DNA of 64,000 bases from Channa striata (taxonomy: Eukaryota; Chordata; Actinopteri; Anabantiformes; Channidae), in NCBI GenBank assembly GCA_033026295.1, contig CM065189.1, positions 13,955,203-14,019,202 of the forward strand, read 5' to 3'. A program made the translations under genes and the position numbers. The notes under the pieces were generated by a model that saw only the letters and a list, made by a program, of their open reading frames with translations, was not told the DNA's origin and ran no database searches. How positions within the stretch are numbered: position 1 is the stretch's first letter; each line of letters starts with the position of its first letter. Below are positions 39,901-54,998 of the stretch, in pieces.

Positions 39901-42900
39901 TTGGAATTTTGTAAATAGCTTTTCCATTTTAAAAAACTTTTTTCAATAAAACGTAAAAAAATTGAACTCTTAATAATAAAATCAAATCAAATAAAAATAT
40001 TAGTACAATAGTAAAATCCTTTCTTACAAATATAAAACAAAATTATTGTATTTGTATTTTCGACACGTGCAGGACATTGTAAAAATGTGTATAGGCTGTT
40101 CTTTGGCTTATTTCAGTGTAACTGTAAATGTTATGTGGCATGTGTATCTCCTTTTAAGCAGACCATTTTCCTTATGGGGATAATATGGTAAAGTCTAGGT
40201 TCCACCTGTGCAATTCCAAATAGCATATAGCCATTTAATCAGTTATTATCAAAAAAATAAAAAAAAGAATGAAGGACGGGTATTCACAATATTCACCCCA
40301 TTGATTTAACCAAGCATTAGTACATATATACAATAGTTAAATGGTGTACTGAAAGATTTAATCATTGCTCTGTGTGGTAGCCAACTCTCCTCTTTCTGTC
40401 CCTTCAGATCCGTGTCTTCCGTCCTCCTAATTATTCAGGGACTATTGCTTTGGCGCTGTTGGTTTCCCTGGTTGGAGGTCTGCTGTATCTAAGGAGAAAC
40501 AACTTGGAATTTATATACAACAAGACTGGATGGGCTATGGCTGCACTGGTATGACACACAATTTGAGTAACATCATTTAATTAGTTAATGAGTGTTTAGA
40601 GCATGTATTATGAATAGATTTTACACAAACACTTATTCATAGATACCAGTACCAGTGTTTCTATTCTGATAGTGTTTAATTTACTTTCCTGTCATAATTG
40701 TTTGTCTGCTCTCTCTGTTTCGTCCTCTGTGGTAGTGTGTTGTTTTTGCAATGACATCTGGGCAGATGTGGAATCACATCAGAGGTCCTCCCTACGCCCA
40801 CAAAAATCCCCAGAACGGACAAGTGGTATGAGTTGCATTATTTTTTTTACACCCTCTATATATCCATGCATGAATCAATTCATTTTCTCCCATAACAATT
40901 AACAATTGCTAAAATGTGTTTTAGAAGCAATATTAGTAATATAGTAATAACTGTTTGCTAGTGTGGGTAATGGTGCTGTGTTAGATCAGCAATAGGAATA
41001 TTTAAATAAAATACTCTCTGTAGCTTCACCAATACCACCTGCTAACGTGTCAGAAGTAAGTGGGTGTGTGTGTGCACCGTACAGCTGGGAGCAGTCAGTG
41101 CTTGTTAATATCACTCTAGAAACATGTCAGTCATGTTGCACCAAGCAGAGGAAGAACGGATGCAGATTAAGTGTCTTCCCCAGCCCTGTTTATTATTTTT
41201 ATTTTAGCTGCTTCACTTTATCTGTTTTATAGAGTTGCCATTTTTTTGGGTGGGGGGGGCACTTACTGTGCAAACCCCCTCACACAGGGCATTTGCCGAT
41301 ATAGTTTTGCTGGTCATCATTTAGGTTTGTCCACTCAAGTGTGAAATTAAAATATATGTGAGAAATAAGAGAAAACCTGAGAACATCAGGGAGGTACTAA
41401 AGAGTGTGATAAGAAAAGTGAGACACCTGCCAGAAAGGAAGAGGAACCGACAGAAAGAAATGTACTTTAAAACATGTTATTATGTGTCTGTACTATTACT
41501 ATTATTACATAAATCCTTACACACTGAGTGATGCATGTCGCAGACAAAATAAAAAGCAGTGTGGGTCATATGGTTACTTACAGAGATTGGTCCTCCCTGT
41601 AGCCATTACTCCTAGAGTGTATACTCATACACATACAGCAGAGGGGAATGTGGACACATGTACATAGACTGAACATCACAAGAATAGCAAAATAACTTTA
41701 AAAAAAAAAGCATTTCAGCTGGCCCCTTGCCACATCCCTTCTTCTGCCCCGTACTGTATGGTTTCTGTCTGTTGTTCTGTGTAAAAGCCACTCTGGTTTT
41801 CAAGCTCCGTTGGCTCTCGCTTTCATTTTTCAGTCTCTTTGACAACAAACAGGTCACACCCTTATCCCGTGTAGCTGTCGACTGTCACTCTCCATATTCT
41901 TCTTTTCTGTCTTTCTTTTCCTATCTCTCCACTCCCCTGTCTTTCATACCTACTTGCTTCTAAACCATTTTTATTCATGCTAGGACAGGCATCAATAGGC
42001 ATAAATGATTCTATTGTTAAAGTTCTTCAATCCTAATTGATTTTTTAAATGCTTTTCATTCCATATGACAAGGGGGATATTTTAAGTCTCTAAATACTGT
42101 GACATTATACAATTAGACGAAGAATATATTGCACACTTCACAATATACCGTATCTGTGATACGCTGCCGACTCCTGATGTCACAACCTGCAATTGTCAGT
42201 GTGACAGCTACCACCTCACCAAAGTGTCTGTTCTCATTGGTTATCAGCAGTAATGGCTCCAGTCACTTTTTCAGGACTGGTATAAATTTTTTTCACTTGA
42301 TTTTTTTCTTACACTTTATTGTACAAGTTTCTTTCCTGTACTGACAATGACTCATTCTTTTTACCTTTTGTTTCTTTTCTATTGCCTTCTTTCCTATGTT
42401 CTCCCTTCTCAAACTACCTGCTGTCTAATTTCAAACATTCCAAGCTGCCTGCCACTTCTCTTGTTCTTCGTGTGAACTGAGCAGAGTAATGAGGGACAGC
42501 ATTAATGATTTGACTCAAGTGTTGAAACAGCATTTTAAATAAAAACAAAAATAAATTCCATAATTGTCGGGAAAAGGAGCTCATCAAATGCAAAGGTGAG
42601 CAGGCCATACAAAGATTTATAAGTGATTAAACATAAAACTAATTATGACAGGAGCAGTAAGGCTGAATATCTGGTGGGAGGCCCATCGTATGCCCTGTTG
42701 AAGCTGGGAAACTACTAGTTTAGTTCAAAGTGAAGGATAGGTGGGGTAGCAGTTTAGAACGCTGATGTACAAAGCCTGTTTGTTGGAGAAATATTAAAAT
42801 ATAAACATTAGAGACCTTATTGTTTTTAAAATAAATTCAGGTGTCATTATTGCTTATTACTTACAAAAAAATAGGAAAAAGTTTACACCCCATTAAATTA

Positions 42901-45900
42901 AAAGGAAAAAAAGAGTAAAGCCTTTCCCTTCTGCTGTTGTAGTTTAGTGGGTACAAAATGGCAATCTGGTCTGGAAGTTCAGGAAAGTGTTGTTGGGTTA
43001 AAGCATGTACTGCATGTCGCTGGGGTTATCAGCGAGGATGCTGCAGTTAAAGATTAAGAATTATTAAGATTAGGCCTGAGAGGGTAGGCCTGTGGTGGGT
43101 CCTAACAGGAAATAACAGCACAACAGAGCCACCCTCATGTAATTTCACATACACTGAGTGGTCCCTTTCTGAGTCACAGTTAAGTGCAAAACTCTCTGGA
43201 GAAATCAGCTTGTCCGGACATTAATATTGCAGTTCACACATGTAACACACAGTTACAGATCGTCAGAGTCAGGTGCATTGTCACGGGAAAAACTCTGCAA
43301 GTACAGGAGGTCCAAAATTATAGAAAACATAGGCTGCAGGCTGCAGTTTACAGCACATTGGAGCCATGCATTTAAAAAAGAAGGTTTTATCATCAGCTGC
43401 TGCGACAGTGGACTGATAAAAACACACGCGACATGCACAGGCTTACGCACATAATACAGACATCGTACTAGAGGTTCTCATGATAAACTCCAAATAATGT
43501 TAGGAGCGTCTCTGGATAGTGTCAGGGAGCATCTTGCTTGGACATGCGTTGCGTTCTCACATGTACCACCTCTCCAAAAGGAATTTCAGAATTCCATGCA
43601 TCTGTAAAAGAGAAATGAGACATTTTTTTAAGAAGTGAAAGACTGAAAACAGATAAAACTGAAAAAGGCCATCGTAAAGCTAAAAATGTGGCGGCAGTGG
43701 ATCCTTGAACAAGGCAACATTCCAAGCACAAAGCAAAATTTCTCATTATTTTATATGACTTGCTCTAATGATGAAGGAGCATTTGTATACTAGCTGAATT
43801 TACAATCATGTTGATGAAAAAATAGTTTTTTAGCCATTTTAGACACGATGAAAAGTTTTGCACTTAAATATATCGCTGAGTTTATGTGAAATTACATATC
43901 GGTTGGCTCCCCTATGCTGCTACTTCCTGTTAAGCCCTACTACAGGCCCAGCTATACAGACATAACCTCAATAATTCCTCTTTAACTGCAGCAGCCTCGC
44001 TGATAACCCCAGCGACATGCAGTACATGCTTTAACCCAACCACACTTTGCCGAACTTCCAGACCAGATTGCTATTTTGTACCCACTCAACCACAACCGCA
44101 GGAGAGATAGGCACATTAGATCCTGTGTAAATGGTCCTCATCTCGTTCTTATTTGGCCCCTCCTGTCATACCTTTTCCACTGTTATCCTCTCTCCGTGCT
44201 CTCTTTAAATCCCTCTTTTTTTTTCTCTCCATCCCCAACTGTGAAAGGCTCCAACTGGCTTGATAGTATTGAAAAGATACCTGTCTTATCTTTCCTGTTT
44301 TCCTTCCCTCCTCTTTTCATATTACTTCTTCCTTCCTCCCTCTCTAATCTCCCACCCTCCCCTCCCTAGCTCTCTCCCCTCCCTAGCTCTCTCCCCAGAC
44401 AGTGTAATTCCTTTAAAATGATGAGCAAGCGAGGCCAGGTAGACTATATTGAAAGGATTTGTCAACTGACGAATGGCACGACCAAGCAGATGAAATTGTA
44501 GTGAGCGTCTCAATGTGCAGCCAAGAAAACACTGCTAGCACATTTCTGTTCTGTCTCTATCTCTACCTCTTTCTCTCACACACACACACACAGACACACA
44601 CAGACTTGCTTGATAGGCCACTTAGACGCAGTTAGGCTTTAACAAACATGTACTGTTAATATAATATAATCAACAGACGCACAGATCATGCAAACGCCGT
44701 TGTACTGCACACGGTTGCTACTACAAACATGCACACACAATTCAGCTTAATGTTCCTTTACTATAACGCAGCGCTTTCTTATTTACACATTATTGGCTGA
44801 TGATATTTTCACATTTCTAGCTGATTTCACATGATCGGTTGATGGTTTGGCAGCCATTGGCAGCCAGTCTTTCTACGGTACATCACTGCTAACCTTTTCT
44901 TAAGGAAATACTGCTGTCACTTTTAGTCTGGAAATAGTTTACTGTTTGGTTCCAGAGGACATGAGTGTGTGTTACTTTATTTTCAACCTGTAATTGCACA
45001 CCTTGTGTGTGTGCATGTAAGTATTTGATTGAGTGACAGAATGCTTGTGTGTTTATCTGTGTGTTATGAGCTGATATGGAGTGAATTGAACAGTGTAGTG
45101 AAGCAAGGAAATAAATTCTTTTAGGCTGAAAATTTGTTCAGACCAGTAGACACTGGCCTTCCCTTTATGTCACTGCACTCAGCTGCTCACACCCACATGC
45201 ATTCAATGGCATATACAAAATGAATTGAACCACTGTTTTTAGCAGAAACCTGTACTTGTGAACCAAATACCCATATCCTGTTGGCAAAAGTGCAAGAAAG
45301 AGAGAGGGAACTGTCCGTATTCATTGTCACACAAGAATTCTAGCCAGCTGCACAAGTTAACGTCAAGTGCAGTATGAGATGCATTGTCCCCTTTATTGTT
45401 CTGCATAGAGCTGATACCCCTACAGCCAGGACAACGGAGTGTCATTTGGACTGGTCAGATATAACAAGGAGAGCGAAAGTATTGGAGTGTACCACCAGAA
45501 GGCAAATGGGAATCATGAAGAGCCTGCTAGAGAAGCACCAATTTCCAAGTACCAAGTCCAGAGAGAAAGTCAAGTCCTGAAAACGTCTGGCCTATTAACA
45601 CATCTGTCCTGCTGGTTGTTAGCTACTTGCTGGAATAATAACCTGAGCAAAAATGTTGATACTAGCCAATGACAATGAGACAATGAAGCTCCTTACAATG
45701 CTTGGAGGGTTTAACTCTAGATCCAGCATCCTGGGATTTTACACTAAGAGGAAGGAAGGAGGGAGAGGATTAGTGAGCGTCAGAGCCGCTATGTAGGATG
45801 AAACAACAAGGTCTATGAATACATCAGGAAGATAGCCCCAACTGATGACATGCTTAGTGAATACCTCAGGCAGCAGAGATCAGAAGAGGAAGAAAAGAAA

Positions 45901-48900
45901 GAGCAGGATCCCTCATGGACAAACCCGTGCACTGTGTCTACCACTGGCAAACAGAAGATCAGCAGCAGACTTGGGCTACCATACCAGACAGGACACCAAA
46001 GTGCTGTGTAAAGATCCCCCTAAGACATTCAGTCCAACTCAATTCAATCCAGTCCAGTTCAGTTCAATTCAACTTTATTTATATACCGCCAATTCACAAA
46101 AATGTCATCTCAAGGCACTTTACATAATAATGTCAAGATTATACAAACATTTAGAGAAAACCCAACAACTCCCCCTTGCGCAGCCATAGGCAACAGTGGA
46201 AAGAAAAAACTCCCTTTAATGGAAGAAACCTCCAGCAGAACCAGGCTCAGGGTGGGCGGCCATCTGCCTTGACCGAGTGGAATGAGGAGAGAGAAAAGAA
46301 AAAAGGAACAAAAGCAACAACAAAACATGGGAAGATTGTAACAGTAACTAGAAGACACAGCTTCAAAACCACGGACACCTGGGGACAGGGACAGAGAATG
46401 GAGAGGGAGAATCACAACTATAGAAGAAGGAAGACACAGTGTTAATGTCATACAGTGGTGACATATAAATGTGGGGTTAGAGGAAAGAGAGAAGAGAAGA
46501 CCAAAGTGGCTCAGTGCACCAGGCGTTGGTCCCCCAGCAGTCTAAGCCTATAGCAGCAGCACTAGAACTATACGCTTTATCAAAGAGGAAAGTTTTGAGC
46601 CTAGTGTTGAAAGAAAACAGGGAGTCTGCGTCCCGAATCTGGACTAGGAGCTGGTTCGCCAGGAGAGGAGCTTGATGGCTAAAAGCTCTGCCACCCATTC
46701 TTTTGGAAATTCTGGGAACCACGAGTAGGCCTGCATTTTGAAACCGAAGTGGTCTGTTAGGATGATATCGTCTTTTAGGTAGGATGAAGCTTGACCGTTT
46801 AGAGATTTATAGGTAAGAATAAGAGTTTTAAATTCTATTGTGCATTTAATGGGAACCCAGTACCAGTCAGTAATCTTGCTGCAGTATTTTGGACTAATTA
46901 AAGGCTTTGTAGAGAGTCACTGGGGCAGTCTGAAAGTAGAGAATTACAGTGGTCCAATCTAGACGTAACAAATGAGCAGACTATTTTTTAAGCATCGCTT
47001 TGAGACAGGATGCTCTTAATTTTGGCAATGTTCTGTAGGTGGAAGAAGGCTGTTCTAGAGATTTGTTGTGTGAGGTAAATGACAAATCCTGGTCAAAAGT
47101 GACTCCTGGTTGGACAATATGTTTCTGAGATTTTTAGGTAGGTGTTTGTGTAATACAAATCTACAAATCATCGTCTCAAGTGATAAGATTAAGCAGTGAA
47201 CAGCCCTTCAGCAGAAACAGTGTAAAGAAACAGGAATCAACAAAATAAACTTACTGCAGGAGGATTTGTCAGGACAGGAGAGTTCCATCCCTGACAAACT
47301 GATAATGGCCAGCCATTGGGACAAACAGAAGAGGTAAGCCATAGTAATAGAGATGGGCTGTAGCAATCCAAAGTGACATCAATATCAGGCATAAAGGACA
47401 ACAGAAGCTTGAGAAATGCCAAGGGCCGAAAAAAAAGAGTTAGACAAGCCCAAATGGTCAAGAAGGTTCCAGGTATCTTAGTCATTGTCTTCATTGTCGT
47501 TTGGGCTTTTTACTGGGGCCTGGAGCCTAATCTTTGATTGTGGGGTGATTATGATGTTGCCCTGTGGACCTGTCACCCTGTCTTTCCCTTGCCGTAGTAT
47601 TTGTGTTGTACCCTTTCAATTTATAGTTGTAATGGCAGGTGCTAGTCGAGATGTTGGGTTTTGAAGTATCCGTAGGTCCCATGACCTCTGTATGTACCCC
47701 TTTCACTGGGATTACTTGTATAGTAGCATTCCAATAATTCCTGATTCTCAGCTTTTCTCAAAAATCAGCTTTGTAAATTTAACATACTTTTATGTTTAAA
47801 GTAAATAGGCAACATAGTCTCAAAGAAGGGGCAGTTTAACTTAAAAATGGCTAGTATCTATTGAAGGGATAGTGTCGGAGGCCCGGCCATATTTAAAGCA
47901 GAGTGTTAACTATCAAAGGTTGTTGATGCTCAGGCTGGAAGGGGTTACAGTAGCCTTCATTTATCATTTAACTGTGTAGGAATGGAGGACATGCAGCTCC
48001 ATTGTTGCCATCCTCAGCAGTGATTGACCACAGAAGTTTACAGTAACAGCAAGGTGTGTAATGTGGGAGGTCACAAGGAACTTGAAATAACCATTTGTTC
48101 CCATTCCACCATTAGGAGAACTTTGAACGACAATGTTGCATCACAGCCACTACCCCCCCCCCTCAAAAAAATAAAAATAAATAATCTATATAAATATAAA
48201 ATGTATAATCTAGCACATTTTACTGAAGCCAATGTGCTTAAGCCAGGATATAAAGAATGTGCTGTGGAGGGATTAGACTTTTGGCTTATATGAGAAGAGT
48301 TGTTTGGTGATAACTTACTTAAGAGTACTTATTAGAATTTGTTCTTTTGCAAATTATTTTAATGAATTTGTGTTTCACAAGTGGTCAAGATAGAAAAAAA
48401 ATGGTTCAGGAGGATTTGGAAGTTTGACATTGCATCATCTTTTAAACACACAGTCTAGGAAAATGTCAACGTACAATTTGAGCTGTTGGTCACTTAGAGC
48501 TCCTACATTTTTCAACCCTGCACATACATATTTGTACAGTCTGCAGATTATCTCAGCAAAAAGAAAAAGCTTTGGTCTGCTGTTTTTTACAGGTGGCTGC
48601 CAGCAAATGAAATGCCAGACATTTTGCAGAAAAACAAAACACAAAATAAAACTTGAAAATGAGAAGTTGCCCTATTTTACTGATTGACATGTTTAAAAAA
48701 CAAAACAAAATTTGTATTAAATAGCATTTGTATTAATTTACTCTTGGGTAATTAAAGCAAATTATCTGCATAAACAGTGAGCAGATAATCAGAATTTAAA
48801 GCATCACCTGAATCCCTAAAATAGACTACCATATTTGTTTAAATGAAGAGTTCAGTGAACCTGCCAATAGTCCCTCTGCCGTTCTGCATAAATCACCTCC

Positions 48901-51900
48901 CATATGCTTTCAAATCTGGTTAGTAAGAAATTAAATCTTTTATGCATTACAGCATATTTTACTCAAGATAAGACCAGCCAAGAAGACAAGTATTTTGTTT
49001 CCAACATTCTAGCAATCAGTCAAAAGTGAATTTATTGCTTTTTTATTTCTAACTGACTGTTGTAGGTGTACCTACTGTAGAATATAGATTGCTATTATAC
49101 AATTTACAGATCATCTTACCTATTTACAGCAACACAGTGAAACCTATCCCTTATTTATATTAATGATGCACATATTTCCACTCCATCTGCCGTCTGTTGA
49201 GTTACTTTTATTTCCCTGTTCTTTCTGCTTTAACTTTTCATTTATCTCCCTTACTGTCCCTGTACCTCCTGACCTTTACAGAGCACAACACACATTCACA
49301 CACACTACATTTATACATACTATACACAAAAGCATGTCATACAGGATGGAAGAGAATGAATAAAGCTATTTATCTAGCCCACACCTATTAACAGTGAACT
49401 CAAAAATAGTTTGGTTTTAGAATAGAACAGCAAAGTCAGGAGAAGAAAATAGATATGCTTATTGCTCATAAAGTGTTAAACAAACTTGCCATTCCCAGCA
49501 ATTCACATATTGCTGTTTGTATTCCTGTCCAGGCATGTTTGACATGTAATATTGACACATTGAGTAAATGGCTGAGGACGACTTTTATTTTAGTTCAGTA
49601 GCAGACTTAAGATGCCCATAGCCTTTCTCTCCCATCCACCACCATGTGTTACCCACAGCAGTTTAGTTGGCTAATGCTATGAACACGTTGGCATACATAG
49701 AGTTAAAGTTGAATGTTATGTTCAGCTGTAGCATTAGGTAAGATATGAACTTTTGCTAACTGATCAACCTAATGTGCCTCATATCTCAAAATTGATTAAG
49801 TTTCTGCTGGACACTGAGAAAGGTCCCCCATCACAGCAGAAAGAGACTGAGGAAGACACGGAGGAATGAAAAATAGTGACTTGTACTTTTTAAACTTCAC
49901 CTGTTGGGGGATTATTACAGTTTATGTTTTAAATGTCATTCAAATTACTGATTGATATGGGAATTTGCTGTGTTAGATCATTATGCAGTTTATTATGTAC
50001 ACGCCTATAAGTCAGTCTAATCCAACGGTCCTGTAGTGAATCCTCCTTCATAAAGGTGATCATATCTGTTTCCGTTGAAAGTTTCAGAAGAATCGATTCA
50101 GTTTTGGAGGCTTTAGTTTGTGTTGCTATACTGTTGTATACAGACACTAGTTTTTGTTGTTTAGGCTACCCTCTATGTTGTACTAAACTATATAACAGAA
50201 GCATCATAATTGTGGAGTAGCCAACTGCTTAACCATTTCTATAATCAGGTTCTAGGTAGTGTAATCATGAAAATGGATGTTATGCACTCTGCTCTGCAGA
50301 TAGATACATGAAGAGGCTACAATTGAAATGATATTGCTCTTGAACTAAGCAAAGCACAATATCACTTAACTCTCTACCCTAACACTAAGCCTGATAAATT
50401 AAAGATGAAGTTATAATTGTGGCACTAAATGGTCAAGAAATGAGCTGACTACCATTTTAAAAAAGATTCATAAGATGATATTTTAGCTCTGATGCACTTT
50501 AAACCTAATTAAATATCCAGTTTACTGTGTGTCTATATAAATGTTGATCAGAGTTTGTCAGTCAGAAGTTTAATTTTACAGTATAGTTGAACCAATTACA
50601 TTACTGACCAAACAGTAACCCAGTCAATGTCATAAAGGGAATAAGCTGTAGGCTAGTAAGGAAAACTCATGATATAGTAAAAAGTTTTTATTCAGACATA
50701 AAATCAGAAAATATAGCAGAGCTAAGATTCTGCGTTAATGACAGCCTATAAAATGTAAAATATATATATATATATATATAGATATAGATATATATATATA
50801 TATATATAGGATTCGGGACATTTGTGGGGGACTGAAAATTATGTTCATTTTGAGCCATTGACCCTCTGTAGGAATAATCTCATCATTGACATTATATTTT
50901 TGGTATCATTTTTTTCAGTTAAGTCAGTTATTTTTATAACCAAGAATGTTTTGTTTTTTTACTTTGCCTCAGACAAATGTGTCTGACAATATAATAAATC
51001 ACATTGGTTCAAAATATAACTTTAAACAAGCGGTTAAAGTTATATTATGAATACAATGTTGGGTAGACGTACATGAAAATTTGTGTAATCCTAATTCATA
51101 TCCATTTATAGAAGACCATATTCTTTTATTGACCAGTAAGACTGATTATTTAACTCTTGCATCGAGCAGTCTTTTGAAACATTGATGTGAAGTTTTTATC
51201 CAACATAAAGCCTTATTATATCAATTTATTATTTGAGCGAATGTAAAACATGCATGTCTATTAAGTTTTTTCATTTACCAGCCGCGTGTGACAGACAGTC
51301 AGATCGTTCATTTTGGGCCCTGCTCCATGTAATTTCCAAGCGAACAGCCTTGATGTTTCAACTTCATTCACAGACATAGGGATTTAAAAAAGTCTAATCC
51401 ATCAGATTAATTGGAACCGTAGTAGACCAAAGTTGTACCAGACAGCTCTACAGCGTGAATCCACCTAGATTTAAGGTGAGCCGTGCAGAGGACATGTGTC
51501 AGCAGACTGTGGCAAAAGGTCATCAAAGCACAGGATGACTTGTTACAGTAAATACTAAGTCTGCTGATAGTTTTAGTTGTTCTTAATGGCAACAGATTCT
51601 GTAATGACTAAAAGTGGATGAATCAGTGAACAACAAATGTCACTATATTCGCTATTGGTGACGTTCTTCATTGTAATTAAGTTTGTATAAACTGTTTTCG
51701 GGAGGGGCTGAGGGTGTTATTGGTCAACTGCTTTAAATTCATTCACTATTGATGAAGGCTTGCTTTTTGTTTTTGTTCCTTGACCTACGCCAGCCCCCCC
51801 CCCTTTTTTAATAATCTACAATTTGCCACAAATAATTTACAATTTGATTAACTTAAAACAAAGTTTTTGTAATACCACTATACACACTGTAAAGCCCCAA

Positions 51901-54900
51901 CTGAACTGCACACAACAAGTAACAATTATGCACACATAATAACAAGATGCAACAGGTTTAACGTAACTGAGAGCAGGTGCAGCCAAGACTGATTCCTGAA
52001 CTTTAAGATTTGATAAAGACCAAATCAAAGAAGAATCATAACTCCTCGGAAAAATATATATTTTTCTCAAGATATATTTACTTTGATTATTATTGACTTT
52101 ATCAATGATGTGCTGTTTGCATTTTACTACTCTATGTTTTAATGGTTTTAAACAGGGAAATTTAGCTAGAAGGTCCAGGTCAAATATTTGTTGTAAACTT
52201 AAATTTGAAATCTGTTCCATTTGTGGATTTGAATTATACTCGCAATGTGATGTCTTCTTTCAGTCAACCTTGGACTGAACTGAACATGACCTGATGTCAT
52301 GTTGTAAAAAGCTGTTGGAAAGCTGTTTATACATGACAGAGAAATCCACATCCCCCAGGAGAAATCTACCTGAACTACCCAAATTGGGTGTGGCACCGTA
52401 CAATATGTCCCCTTCTTTTTGCAGGGGAACTTGGGAGTGAGTAGGTCCGCACTAGGCAGAGGTAAGGGGGTTGGGGGGTTTGGTATGGAGTGTGAGAGTA
52501 GAGAGAAGAGAGGGCCATGGAATGAATTTAACTATATCAGTATAAATGTTTTGTCTCATCCTATATCTCTGTTGAAAATATGATTTAACTGAGAAAGTCA
52601 ATATACAGCACCAGCTGACTCTTTTTTAACCAAGATTTTAAAGCAAACTTTGTCGGAGCAAAGGATTCCAGCCTGTTTAAATCAAACTCAAGCTGCCTGA
52701 ATAATTTGACACAGTTTTACTTAATGTTTTTGAAAACTTGGTGTGCAGTCTTTTAACTGCTCTTTGCTCCTGAACCTTGCCAGTAGAGGTGTTCGTGGGT
52801 CCTAACTTAAACCCAACCCAGCACCACAATTGGATCCAAATTCTACTCTGTTTAATTGGATCAGATCTACTTTAACTCCCATTTTTTCCTAAGTCTTTCA
52901 ATTAATATGACTCCAAAATTATAATAATGGACCACTAATTGAATTAGGTGCACTAGCTCTGAACATCACAGCTCAGATGAAAATTTCCATTTTAGGAAAG
53001 TCATTTATCTGGGAAATACACTGGTCACCCTTAACATAATCACTACCTTTGTACATTGTGTATCACATTTGCTGGATATGAGGTTATGTAGCCACACGAG
53101 AGGGTGACCCTGCTGACTCCAATGACGTTAATAAAATCAACTGTGATTGTAGCTTATCTTGGTATGTGCCAATTCATGTTTTTTTATTTAATTTTTATGA
53201 TCCACACATATTAATTTGGTTTTGGATTGAGGTGGGAATAAAACATACCCTTTAGATTTATTTTTCAATCTTTTTCTTTTCGGGTTGGGTCCACAATTTT
53301 GTACTCTTGGAGACATCTACTGCACAGTTTGCATTCAAATCATCGAGTCAAGTGAATAAAATGGCTTGTTTCATCTTCTGTGACTTTGAGGCCCGACTCC
53401 CCACAAGCCCATTGTTTTGAATAGGCTTGTGGGGTCTGATGGACCACCTTGCAAAAAACTTTCTGTTGGAGTACACAGTAGGTAACTCCAAACTGAGGTC
53501 CTGTTGGGCAATTCCTGATGGGTATGCGTCATATCATCAGGCCTGTCAAAAATGATCACAGTCACGAAAGGCTAGGGAATATGGCCTATAAATAGCACCA
53601 TGATATTTTTAGGACTTTATCGTGATTCAAAATATATAGTTTGAATCTTTAAAAATATTTGAATTGTGGGACATTAACACAACAGTAATAGTAAAAGGTC
53701 ACCACAGGCTGTAATATGCTACAGCTGAAAAACAATGATAGAGGTTTGATGCAGCTTGTGAAGCTAAGATCAAAAACATTCTCCCTTCATTCACCTTAAC
53801 GCATGTCTTGAAATGTCTGGACAAAATCGTACATGGTGCATGAAAATCATAAGCCAGGTCACAGGCCTGCTGTTATTAGCAGAATACAGCATCAGACTGG
53901 GTATTTTTTATGATATCTCTCATCTTCCTAATAATTTTTAAAGCCTGAAATGCTGTTTTTATTTCTCTCTATATAACAGCATAAGGGAACATGTACAATT
54001 GTATACAATCATTTACTAATTTAGTTTTCCTTTTTTTGTGGCCGTGTTTTATATTCTAGTGTTTTACTTTCTGTGATTGGGATTTGTCTGAGCTCACCAA
54101 ATCAAATTCGTACCAGCAATGTTTTATAACAATCTTGTATCTCTTTCCTTGTGTGCAAATATGTGGTAATATCTTGGCAGCAGGCTCACTGAAATATTTG
54201 GTTTACGTAGTTAAGCTGTTTGAAAGAGAGAGAGAAAGATAATGTTACTATCATGTTAGCTCTCTGTAGCCCCTCTAGAGAATGGCTGGAGAATCAGAGC
54301 TAGACATTGTGTAGACTTTCCCTTTCTGACATGCAGTCAACATCAAGAGATAGTCTGGGCGAGATGTGTTCACGCTTGTGAAGAAATACTCCAGCTAATT
54401 GGGTAAGGGGTGGTGTCGATCAGGGGGCGGGACATGATGCAAAAAAAAGCAATGGAAGCGATGGCGGACAACACTAACAATACCGTCAATTTACCAAATG
54501 TAAATTTACGTCTAAATGCATTTACTATCGCTACGAAATGTATTTAGACGTATCCCCAGTATTAGTGTGAGTTCTTCGCCTTAAGGTGTTTGTATTTGTC
54601 CAGTGAAGGAAATTCACTTCATCAACATGCCGGAGTATTTCCTCCTCTACTCACACATGAGCTGGGGTGGAGATTAATCCAGACTTTGCACTAGGGAGCT
54701 GACTGGAGAAGATCCAGCTAATGTGTGGGGCAAAAGACTGGGGCTTTGCATTCATACATACACTTGACCCGGGTAAAGTCTAGATTATGTCTGGATTCCG
54801 GCGCATGTCTGAACACGGCTCATGTCATATCAACAATCCACGGCTGCCTTTACATACATATACACTTTCTTTTACAAAGACAAATTCTCTCTTAACGTTG

Positions 54901-54966
54901 TCATTCACAAAAACACAATCCCACATTCTGTAAACATGTCTACACCAACTGAAGAAGCCCCCTCAC

Positions 54967-54998
<32 letters not shown>

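Noticed and set aside
4812..54552. The hairpins at 4812, 37400, 53399 and 54507 as microRNA precursors
   Set aside because: Stems are 11-17 bp with very short loops and no lower stem; microRNA precursors need about 30 bp of stem.
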